Part shown: piece by piece, positions 33,134-40,242 of the stretch
Numbering within the stretch: position 1 is the stretch's first letter
Layout: each line of letters starts with the position of its first letter
Assembly: GCF_001428105.1 (NCBI RefSeq)
Contig: NZ_LMSJ01000004.1
Location: 114,520-178,519 of the forward strand
Source of the DNA: Paenibacillus sp. Soil766
GTDB lineage: Bacteria > Bacillota > Bacilli > Paenibacillales > NBRC-103111
Length of the DNA: 64,000 nucleotides
Reading direction: 5' to 3'
Made by a program: the position numbers and the translations under genes
The notes under the pieces: generated by a model
Told to the model about the DNA's origin: nothing
Database searches by the model: none
Seen by the model: the letters and a program-made list of their open reading frames with translations, nothing else

Positions 33134-33349
33134 CTATCTTTTCTTCATCTCAAAAAACTCACAAGCTGCCCGATCGTAATAGGTCAAATCGCTTACGCGT
33201 GTCTGCACAACGACTGTCGTATCACTGAATCGTAGAACAACTGCATTGGAATCGACAATATGGTCATCTTTGAAAATCCGAACAACGCCCTGTCGGTCAA
33301 TGACCTCCTGAAAATCTGCATCGGTATATAAACGTTGATTCCTTGCCAT
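33134..33349 (-). CDS. Small hypothetical protein
   Basis: 71 residues, mixed alpha/beta, probably cytoplasmic (VVRIFKDDHIVDSNAVVLRFSDTTVVVQTRVSDLTYYDR). An AAGGGG motif lies upstream of the ATG at 33349. No family is recognised. It is convergent with the deacetylase gene, with a 48-bp gap. Composition and RBS make it likely a real gene. Confidence 0.6.
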   Translation of the reverse strand: MARNQRLYTDADFQEVIDRQGVVRIFKDDHIVDSNAVVLRFSDTTVVVQTRVSDLTYYDRAACEFFEMKKR

Positions 33350-33499
33350 GTATGAATGATCCCCTTACCTCAATAAAATAGTTATTTTTATTGTACCACA
33401 AGGTGACGAAATGGCCGAATGGAGACGAACGCCTACGCCTAGCCGAGCATAGGATATAGCACCAATTGCTGCTTGGGCTGAGAGGGTGTGTGGTGCAGG

Positions 33500-34912
33500 A
33501 TGGATATTCAACTTTTACCGATTCATTGGGTCTATTTAGTGTTCATTGGTTTCATTCTTACGCTTCTTGTTAAACGCAGAGATACGACGATGATTTGTGT
33601 GGTGGGTATTTTCACATTAGGGTTGTTAGCAACGGAAACGTTGAGCGGCTCTGTATCAGGTGTGTTTAACAGCTTCATTTATGCAACGAAAGAGTTGATG
33701 GGGACGATCATGATCATCTCGATTATCGTTGCCATGAGCCGCGTCCTGATTCGGACGGGGATCAATGAAACGATGGTGGCGCCGCTGACCAAGTTTCTGA
33801 GAACGCCAGCGTTAGCCTTCTGGGGTATCGGCATCATTATGATGGTGACGTCCTGGTTTTTTTGGCCTTCACCTGGGGTTGCGCTGATTGGCGCTGTGCT
33901 ATTGCCAGTTGCTGTTCGCGTTGGCTTGCCGGCACTCGGTGCCGCGATGGCGATGAACCTCTTCGGACATGGGATTGCGCTGTCTGGGGACTACATTATT
34001 CAAGGAGCACCCAAATTGACAGCGGATGCAGCTGGTATTCCTGTGTCCTCCGTGATGGAGGCGAGCATTCCGCTCGTCATTGTGATGGGGCTTGTTACGA
34101 CGATTACAGCATTCTGGCTGATGCGGCGTGATATGAAGAACGGCAAATGGCGCAGCGGGCTTATCGATAGCCGATTAGAGGAAAGCGGCGGGCTTGTTCC
34201 TGTTGATGAAGAGAGTAGAGTATTGATCGGGGAGCGATTGAAGCGGAGTCTAGCCATTGCAATTCCTGTGCTATTCGCTTTAGATGTCATTGCGATGTTC
34301 GTTTTGAATTTGCAAGGCGGTGATGCAACCGCTCTCGTGGGTGGCACAGCGGTGTTTATCTTAATCGCAGTCACATTAATCGCTCACCGAAATGCGGGTG
34401 TGGAGAAAATCACTTCCTATTTAATAGAAGGCTTTGTTTTCGGCTTCAAAGTTTTTGGACCCGTCATCCCGATTGCAGCCTTCTTCTATCTAGGTGACTC
34501 TGCGATTACGGATCTATTCGGCAAAATACTGCCAGAGGGTTCACACGGTATCGTGAACGACCTAGGCGTGGCACTCGCAGGTGTCGTGCCGCTCAATGGA
34601 GCCATTGGAGCCGTTACGTTAACCGTTGTCGGCGCCATTACCGGCCTCGATGGCTCCGGCTTCTCGGGTATATCCTTGGCGGGCTCCATCGCGCAGCTGT
34701 TCGCGACCGCCATTGGCTCCGGCGCAGCAGTGCTGACTGCGCTAGGGCAAGTAGCCGCCATCTGGGTCGGCGGCGGGACCTTGATCCCGTGGGCGCTCAT
34801 TCCAGCCGCGGCGATCTGCGGTGTGAGTCCGTTCGAGCTCGCGCGGCGGAATCTGAAGCCTGTGCTCATCGGCTTAGCGGTGACAACGATCGTGGCGATG
34901 TTTTTGGTTTAA
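33500..34912 (+). CDS. Polytopic membrane transporter, ion-transporter-like
   Basis: 470 residues with about 12-13 hydrophobic segments in two halves, each containing a Gly-rich re-entrant-like stretch (FWPSPGVALIGAVLLPVAVRVGLP and PLNGAIGAVTLTVVGAITG...GSGFSGISLAGS). Such a two-fold layout is typical of the ion-transporter (IT) superfamily (GntP/DcuC/CitM relatives), but the exact family is not recognised. Start ATG 33500 has AGAGGG about 13 nt upstream; GTG 33488 is too close to that motif. Monocistronic, with a terminator after it. The substrate is unknown; an organic anion or Na+-coupled solute is a guess. Confidence 0.8.
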   Translation: MDIQLLPIHWVYLVFIGFILTLLVKRRDTTMICVVGIFTLGLLATETLSGSVSGVFNSFIYATKELMGTIMIISIIVAMSRVLIRTGINETMVAPLTKFLRTPALAFWGIGIIMMVTSWFFWPSPGVALIGAVLLPVAVRVGLPALGAAMAMNLFGHGIALSGDYIIQGAPKLTADAAGIPVSSVMEASIPLVIVMGLVTTITAFWLMRRDMKNGKWRSGLIDSRLEESGGLVPVDEESRVLIGERLKRSLAIAIPVLFALDVIAMFVLNLQGGDATALVGGTAVFILIAVTLIAHRNAGVEKITSYLIEGFVFGFKVFGPVIPIAAFFYLGDSAITDLFGKILPEGSHGIVNDLGVALAGVVPLNGAIGAVTLTVVGAITGLDGSGFSGISLAGSIAQLFATAIGSGAAVLTALGQVAAIWVGGGTLIPWALIPAAAICGVSPFELARRNLKPVLIGLAVTTIVAMFLV

Positions 34913-34947
34913 GCAGCGGACGAAGAAGGACGCGCACGACAGGGAAG

Positions 34948-34984
34948 AGGCTCCAAAGCCATGTAAGTGGCGGGGGCCTTTTTG
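34948..34984 (+). terminator. Terminator of the transporter gene
   Basis: AGGCTCC...GGGGGCCT outer stem with inner GCCA/TGGC, then TTTTT. Confidence 0.75.
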
Positions 34985-35079
34985 CATCTATTTGTCAATA
35001 TTCCGTCGTCTCCCGCGAAAAAAGATGCGCTTTTGCATCTTTGGCCCTCGAAGCAAACATTGGTGAATGCAGCTTGGTA

Positions 35080-35451
35080 CTATTTCCGCCAAAAAGTCGA
35101 ACAATCTGCCTTATCCGCGACATTAAACTCGATCATTTTCTCAAGTAATGAATAATCTACCGGACTACTCCACTTAATACGTACTAACTCCTTCGTGTGA
35201 TCATAACCAGCTTGCACAATATCATCAGCGAAACGAAGAATTCCCACCTTTTCGGGGGCAATAGCCAAATGAGGTTTGGCCACGCTAAAGCCAATAATAA
35301 ATGTGCCGTGATCGGTAAACATAGGCTGATTCCACGCGATTTTTGGCTCCAAATTCGGGAATTTCTCAGCCACCCAAGTCAAAACTTCTTCTGTACGATC
35401 CCGATGTTGCGGATTATCAATACGTCCTAAAAACTCTGCGAAAACTTCCAT
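35080..35451 (-). CDS. DUF1801 / YdhG-type protein
   Basis: 123 residues from the ATG at 35451, which is preceded by GGAGGGG; the upstream in-frame ATG at 35469 has no such site. Motifs [44 protein letters not shown] and [10 protein letters not shown] identify the DUF1801/YdhG family, which includes proteins named intracellular iron chaperone (frataxin-like). The biochemical role is poorly established. Divergent from the SRPBCC gene. Confidence 0.85.
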   Translation of the reverse strand: MEVFAEFLGRIDNPQHRDRTEEVLTWVAEKFPNLEPKIAWNQPMFTDHGTFIIGFSVAKPHLAIAPEKVGILRFADDIVQAGYDHTKELVRIKWSSPVDYSLLEKMIEFNVADKADCSTFWRK

Positions 35452-35495
35452 GATATTCCCCTCCTTCATTAGTGATGTCGTTCATTAATTAACAC

Positions 35496-35526
35496 TTGAA
35501 CCTTACGTTACGTAATGTTTTATACT
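35496..35526 (+). promoter_or_regulatory. MerR-type promoter with 19-bp spacer
   Basis: TTGAAC (35496-35501), 19-nt spacer, TATACT (35521-35526). The spacer contains the dyad CTTACGTTACGTAA. Over-long 19-bp spacers filled by a dyad are the hallmark of MerR-family-activated promoters. No MerR gene is in the window, so the regulator must act in trans. Confidence 0.7.
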
Positions 35527-35573
35527 ACAGTTACCGGAAATTCATAAGCATATTCATTTTGGAGGGATTAGAC

Positions 35574-36053
35574 ATGAGTCAAAATAAGGAAATACTTCAA
35601 ACCGCAGCGCAAGTTGGTGACCGCGAGATTGTGATCACCCGTGTAATGGATGCCTCACGCGAGCTTGTGTTTGAAGCTTGGACGAAAGAGGAGCACCTGT
35701 CGAAGTGGTGGGGGCCGCAAGGGTTTACGACAACTTCTCAGACATTTGATCTGCAACCAGGAGGTACATGGCAGTTTATCATGCATGGCCCTGATGGAGT
35801 TGATTATCCGAACACCAACGTCTTTGTTGAGATCGTTAAACCTGAGCGAATTGTCATCAAACATGCTGTATTTCCTCATTTTCAGGCGACAGCACATTTT
35901 GAGGATCTGGCAGGGAAGACCAAACTTAGGTATAGCTCCGTTTTTGAGGAAACAGCGGAGATATTCGATAAGGTGAAAACCTATGCCGTTCCAGGTGCGG
36001 AACAGACGATGGATCGTCTTGAGGAGCATCTGGCAAGTATGTCCAAGGAATAG
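35574..36053 (+). CDS. SRPBCC/AHSA1-domain protein
   Basis: 159-residue member of the START-like SRPBCC superfamily (Aha1 C-terminal-domain-like). The motif REIVITRVMDASRELVFEAWTKEEHLSKWWGPQGF is diagnostic for bacterial AHSA1-type proteins, which bind hydrophobic ligands in a deep cavity. Start 35574 follows TTTGGAGGG; the longer frame from 35496 would begin inside the promoter. Probably controlled by an unlinked MerR regulator. Ligand unknown. Confidence 0.9.
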   Translation: MSQNKEILQTAAQVGDREIVITRVMDASRELVFEAWTKEEHLSKWWGPQGFTTTSQTFDLQPGGTWQFIMHGPDGVDYPNTNVFVEIVKPERIVIKHAVFPHFQATAHFEDLAGKTKLRYSSVFEETAEIFDKVKTYAVPGAEQTMDRLEEHLASMSKE

Positions 36054-36150
36054 ATGTAATTAGGATACCACAAAAGGGAATTCCAAGCCCATTAGGCCGA
36101 CAGTTAATTGGGTGGATTATCCAATTGCAACCATTTTTGTCTTAAACATA

Positions 36151-36176
36151 TGAAACCACTTGGGCCTCACATCGTA
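36151..36176 (+). promoter_or_regulatory. spo0M: SigW-type ECF promoter of spo0M
   Basis: TGAAAC (36151-36156), exactly 16-nt spacer, CGTA (36173-36176). This matches the Bacillus SigW consensus TGAAAC-N16-CGTA, and B. subtilis spo0M is reported to have a SigW-dependent promoter, so the site and the gene support each other. Confidence 0.75.
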
Positions 36177-36212
36177 TCATGAGTATATGAATGACAAGGA
36201 GGCAATTTACAC

Positions 36213-36992
36213 ATGTCCATGTTCAAACGAATGCTCGCAAGCGTCGGGATCGGCGCGGCCCAAGTAGATCTCATGCTCCATCAAGATACAGTGAATGCCG
36301 GGGATGAAATCAGCGGCGTTGTTCGAATCCAAGGGGGGCGCGTCGATCAGCAAATCAATGACGTTTACGCCTTCGTGATGACACGTTACCTGAAGGAGCA
36401 GAACGATACAAAGATGCAAGTAGAAGCTCCTGTGGCCAAATTCCAACTTACCGGTGAATTTACCGCCCAGGCAGAGCAGGTTTATGAGTTTCCAGTCTCG
36501 TTCCAGCTTCCAAACATTACGCCAGCAACGTTAGGAAGAACCCCTGTATGGATACAAACAGGACTTGATATCAAAGAAGCGATTGATCCGAAGGATCAAG
36601 ATCAGCTTCAAGTAAGACCACATCCACATTCCGAGGTTATCCTGGAGGCTGTGAATGAACTTGGATTCCGACTCCGCGAGGTCACTTGTGAATATGCGCC
36701 AGCTATCGGTAGAGAGAACGGATTACCTTTCGTTCAAGAATTCGAATTCGTGCCTACCATGCAATTCCGGGGTCAACTCGATGAGTTGGAAATCATCTTC
36801 TTCCCGGACGAGGACGGTGTCGACTTGCTGCTGCAGATCGATCGCAAAGCGCGAGGTCTTGCCGGCATATTTGCCGAAGCGACGGGTACGGATGAAAGGT
36901 TTGTAAGGGTACGATTCGACCGTAATCAGCTAGATTCCGGAACTAGCTATGTTGCCGATGAACTAGCCGAGTTAATTCGTAGGTACTTATAA
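36213..36992 (+). CDS. spo0M: Sporulation-control protein Spo0M
   Basis: 259-residue arrestin-like cytoplasmic protein that modulates entry into sporulation. The start MSMFKRMLASVGIGAAQVDLMLHQDTVNAGDEISGVV is the conserved Spo0M N-terminus, and the C-terminal half retains EFEFVPTMQFRGQLDELEIIFFP. AAGGAGGC precedes the ATG. Monocistronic, with an ECF-type promoter, implying induction by envelope stress. Confidence 0.93.
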   Translation: MSMFKRMLASVGIGAAQVDLMLHQDTVNAGDEISGVVRIQGGRVDQQINDVYAFVMTRYLKEQNDTKMQVEAPVAKFQLTGEFTAQAEQVYEFPVSFQLPNITPATLGRTPVWIQTGLDIKEAIDPKDQDQLQVRPHPHSEVILEAVNELGFRLREVTCEYAPAIGRENGLPFVQEFEFVPTMQFRGQLDELEIIFFPDEDGVDLLLQIDRKARGLAGIFAEATGTDERFVRVRFDRNQLDSGTSYVADELAELIRRYL

Positions 36993-37167
36993 GATTTCAT
37001 AGACAAGACAATAGTCACAAACGTTAAGGAGCGTTTCCCAGTTGAGGAGAGGCTTCTTATATTTCGTGAATTCAGATCATGCAATGTAGGCTTGCCTATT
37101 GTCCATCTTTCGCAGTAAGCTTGCATATAGATGATTAGACGATGAATGACCAAGGGAGCTGAGAAAG

Positions 37168-37743
37168 ATGGAAGCCAAATTTTGCATGAGCTGCGGAGCT
37201 GCCATGGAGACGCGTGATGTGGATGGAACGGGGAGACGGGCCTGCACAGCGTGTAGTTATGTTCATTGGGGGAATTACAGCATCGGAGTCGGTGCTCTTG
37301 TAATGAAGGATGAGAAGATATTGCTTGTGCGTAGAGCACAAGAACCAGGAAAAGGGCGCTGGACGAACCCTGGTGGCTATATTGAGCAGCATGAATTAAT
37401 TCAAGATACGATTGTACGAGAAGTTATGGAAGAATCGGGAATCGAGGCATCCGTCACACGACTGGTTGCTGTGCGCGATCTGCCAAGAAGCATACATAAT
37501 GTGTATATCGCATTCGAAATGTCTTATATTAGCGGAACCCCGCAGCCGGATGGCGTAGAGGTAGACGCGGCAGGCTTTTATAGCCTAGATGAAATGGCTG
37601 CCATGCCAGTGGCCGATTTCACAAAGTGGCTCATTGATGTCGCCTTGCATGCCAAAGGGGATGGTCTTATAGAGGATAAAGAACCTGTCATTCCGATGGC
37701 TGGATACGGATTGTACCGTGTGCCCAAGGTTAGCAACGTATGA
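37168..37743 (+). CDS. NUDIX hydrolase with N-terminal zinc ribbon
   Basis: 191 residues. An N-terminal ribbon CMSCGAAM...ACTACSYVHW (C-x2-C ... C-x2-C) is followed by a NUDIX fold with the Nudix box region GGYIEQHELIQDTIVREVMEESGIEA; the box follows G-x5-E-x7-REUxEExGU. Architecture as in the NADH pyrophosphatase / YjaD-like group or ADP-ribose pyrophosphatases; substrate unassigned. An AGGGAGCTG motif lies upstream. It overlaps the DUF1284 gene by 4 bp. Confidence 0.9.
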   Translation: MEAKFCMSCGAAMETRDVDGTGRRACTACSYVHWGNYSIGVGALVMKDEKILLVRRAQEPGKGRWTNPGGYIEQHELIQDTIVREVMEESGIEASVTRLVAVRDLPRSIHNVYIAFEMSYISGTPQPDGVEVDAAGFYSLDEMAAMPVADFTKWLIDVALHAKGDGLIEDKEPVIPMAGYGLYRVPKVSNV

Positions 37744-38162
37744 TTGGGCTTCGCGGACATCACCTGCTCTGTTTGTTAGGCTACCGAGGAATGGGCTATT
37801 CCCCAGCGTTTTGCGAAAATATGACGATGGTCTACGAACAGCTCCGCACAGAGCCTGAAACGATGATTCGCGTCGTGCTCGGACCTGACGATCTGTGCGC
37901 GGAATTTCCGAAGGATGAAGTTGCGCATTGCGAGAATCGGACGGTGTATCAGCGGGATGCGGAGATTGTTGCCAAGCTCGGCTTGGAGGTGGGGATGGAG
38001 CGGACTTGGTCCACCATTTGCGGTCAAGTTGCTCTAGAAGTAAGGCCGACAGATATCAGCAATCTCTGTGCGACATGCCGTTGGGAGCCTTACGGTGTTT
38101 GTGCAGAAGGCGTTCGTATCATAGGGGAAGGCGGCGCATTGCCGCCTGTGCCCAAGAAATAA
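37740..38162 (+). CDS. DUF1284 domain protein
   Basis: 140-residue cysteine-rich protein. The start GLRGHHLLCLLGYRGMGYSPAFCENM is typical of DUF1284. Six Cys (HHLLC, FCENM, DLCAEF, HCENR, NLCATC) suggest metal or Fe-S binding, but no function is established for the family. Its ATG overlaps the NUDIX stop, so the two are co-translated. A strong bidirectional terminator starts at its stop codon. Confidence 0.88.
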   Translation: MIGLRGHHLLCLLGYRGMGYSPAFCENMTMVYEQLRTEPETMIRVVLGPDDLCAEFPKDEVAHCENRTVYQRDAEIVAKLGLEVGMERTWSTICGQVALEVRPTDISNLCATCRWEPYGVCAEGVRIIGEGGALPPVPKK

Positions 38163-38195
38163 AAGGACCTGCGCGTAAGCGCAAGTCCTTTTTTC
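38161..38195. terminator. Bidirectional terminator
   Basis: AAAAGGAC.TGCGC-GTAA-GCGCA.GTCCTTTTTT hairpin between the convergent DUF1284 and SRAP genes. Confidence 0.9.
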
Positions 38196-38841
38196 ATACA
38201 AAAATACTGACATCAGAGCCCATTTCCAGCTTCTCGGCTGGGGAAGTAAGAATATTAGCGACCATCCGCATCTCGTCGATGGGTTGTAGATAAGATCTTA
38301 ATTGGCGACTATCCTTCTGTTCCGGTTGCAGCCACTTCTCCATCTGTTCCTCATCCAGAATAGCTGGCATGCTTGCGTGGTACGGCGAGACGATGGAATT
38401 GGATTCCGTCATAAGCATCATACATGTACGAAGCTCTTCTTCCCCTGAAGGGGCTTGCCAAATATCGTACAGCCCAGCAATACCGAACGTGCCGCTCCGC
38501 ATTTTGAAACGAATCCACTCCGTCTCTTTACCCTCGGTTCGCCCGACATAGAAGCTGCTGCAAGGGATGACACAACGTTGCTTTTTGACGATGCGCTCGA
38601 ACACGATGTTGGAGAAAATGGAATTGCGATCTCCGCATACAGCGTCCTTCGCCCAGAAAGGCATCAAACCCCAGCGGAATTCATCTAATAAACGTTCTCC
38701 CTTGCGATTGATCATCACGGCTGATACAGATTCAGTTGGGCGCACCTCATACCGATTGGAACTGTAAGATAAGAGCCGATCTACGCGGAATTGCTTCATG
38801 ACTTCGTGAACATCAGCCAGAATGGCTATGGAATGACACAT
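38194..38841 (-). CDS. Divergent SRAP (YedK/HMCES-like) protein
   Basis: 215 residues. SRAP proteins cross-link via Cys2 to abasic sites in single-stranded DNA. ATG 38841 (MCHSIAI) is chosen because it places Cys at position 2 and has GAGGTG at proper distance; the frame opens three codons earlier. The fold pattern is clear (RYEVRPTESVSAV, EFRWGLMPFWAKD, RCVIPCSSFY, GIAGLYDIW, YHASMPAILDEEQMEKWL). However, the usual NAR(A/S)E box is unrecognisable, the usual GFYEW is SFYVG (no Glu) and HxRMP is HASMP. Cys2 and one His are kept. It may be an inactive or altered-specificity relative. Confidence 0.8.
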   Translation of the reverse strand: MCHSIAILADVHEVMKQFRVDRLLSYSSNRYEVRPTESVSAVMINRKGERLLDEFRWGLMPFWAKDAVCGDRNSIFSNIVFERIVKKQRCVIPCSSFYVGRTEGKETEWIRFKMRSGTFGIAGLYDIWQAPSGEEELRTCMMLMTESNSIVSPYHASMPAILDEEQMEKWLQPEQKDSRQLRSYLQPIDEMRMVANILTSPAEKLEMGSDVSIFV

Positions 38842-38940
38842 GATTAACACCTCATTTGATTTTGGTTCTTCTCATTATTTTCCTATTGCAACCAATTCAT
38901 GTATGAGGCTTAACACTTTTTTCCACGGCAGCTTCAAATG

Positions 38941-38969
38941 AAAAAAACCAGCAGCACATAGCTTCTGGT
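38941..38969 (-). terminator. Terminator of the diguanylate cyclase gene
   Basis: On the minus strand AACCAG.AGC...GCT.CTGGTT followed by TTTTTT, just after the stop at 38978. Confidence 0.7.
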
Positions 38970-38977
38970 TGTGAAGG

Positions 38978-40090
38978 TTATTCGGCTAGGGGCACTTGAA
39001 TATCGGCTGCATGCACATAGATGCGGTTCTTGCCGTTACGTTTGGCGGTGTACAAGCACTCATCGACAAGCTGAAACCATGCTTTTTTCATCGTATTTCG
39101 ATTATAGGTTGCGAGCCCAATACTCATCGTCAGCTTCTGATCAGGCATTTCTGGGATGACCGTATTGCGTATCGAGTCCATAATTTTTTCGCAAATGGCT
39201 AACACATCTTGATGCGATTTCCCAACGAATAATACGGCAAACTCCTCGCCGCCATAGCGAAATGACATATCATCCGGACCAAGTACTTCCTTCAGAATGG
39301 AGCCGATCGTTTTGAGAACAACATCGCCAACCCAATGACCATAATTATCATTAATGAGCTTGAAATTATCGATATCCATCAAGGCGAGCTCCAGAGCGGT
39401 ATCATGGGGCATGTGTGAAATGAGGTGATCCGTATGCTCTTGGAAAGAACGGTGATTAAACAACTCGGTAAGCGCATCAACCTTGGAAAGACGATCAATC
39501 ATGACGTTGCGAATCAGCAAATCTTGCTCACGGACGACGGAGTGTTTGAGCTTGTCAATCAGTTCGAGTCCACGGCTCATAATGGCAAAACAAAGCAAAG
39601 AAGTTGCGGTCAATGTGGTCAAAGAGACGATAATTTCGTAAGGGTTCGTTGATTGTCCCTGTAACATCGGTACAAGCATTAGAATGAATAGATAGACAAC
39701 ACCCAGACCGAATGCAAAAATAATATATTTTTTATGAAAATAAATCGAGGCTAATAAAATCGGCATGCAAAGCAGTTCATAGCTGTGTGTCATTTCAGGA
39801 ATACAAAGGATGAAAATACTAACCATGGTCATAGTCCATACGATCATGATAAACTCACTATAGTTCTTCAAATAGTGGATGGCCATATAACCTAGGCCCA
39901 TAAGAAGAAGCTGTAACGTCGTAGGGAGAAGTTGAAAACGCATAAAGCTATTAAACCAATTCGACGGCTGCTCGATAATTTCGTAGCTTAGAGCAATCAT
40001 AGCAGCTGCTTCATAAATGATGAGGATCCACCATAACGTTAGAATGAGTTTTCGATTCCAAGTTGGATCATGTGCTGGAAATTGTTCCAT
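38978..40090 (-). CDS. Membrane diguanylate cyclase (GGDEF)
   Basis: Makes c-di-GMP from two GTP. The N-terminal half has about six membrane helices (residues 15-185), a sensor of unknown ligand, then a short coiled coil and a GGDEF domain with ALMDIDNFKLINDNYGHWVGD (metal and guanine site) and active site GGEEF. The inhibitory I-site (RxxD five residues before the motif) is absent: GPDD stands there. There is no EAL domain. ATG 40090 is used; a TTG immediately upstream is possible. The RBS is weak. It is the only c-di-GMP gene in the window. Confidence 0.92.
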   Translation of the reverse strand: MEQFPAHDPTWNRKLILTLWWILIIYEAAAMIALSYEIIEQPSNWFNSFMRFQLLPTTLQLLLMGLGYMAIHYLKNYSEFIMIVWTMTMVSIFILCIPEMTHSYELLCMPILLASIYFHKKYIIFAFGLGVVYLFILMLVPMLQGQSTNPYEIIVSLTTLTATSLLCFAIMSRGLELIDKLKHSVVREQDLLIRNVMIDRLSKVDALTELFNHRSFQEHTDHLISHMPHDTALELALMDIDNFKLINDNYGHWVGDVVLKTIGSILKEVLGPDDMSFRYGGEEFAVLFVGKSHQDVLAICEKIMDSIRNTVIPEMPDQKLTMSIGLATYNRNTMKKAWFQLVDECLYTAKRNGKNRIYVHAADIQVPLAE

Positions 40091-40242
40091 CAAAAGGTGG
40101 CCACTTTCCTTTCAGGGCAGTAGGTGTCGAAATGAATTGTGCCTTTCCTGATATTGTAAAGAATAACCCCCTCTTTAGGCAAGCTATTAATGATGTTAAT
40201 CGAATCGTTTTGAAAAAATATATATAGTCATTGGGGAGGCCT

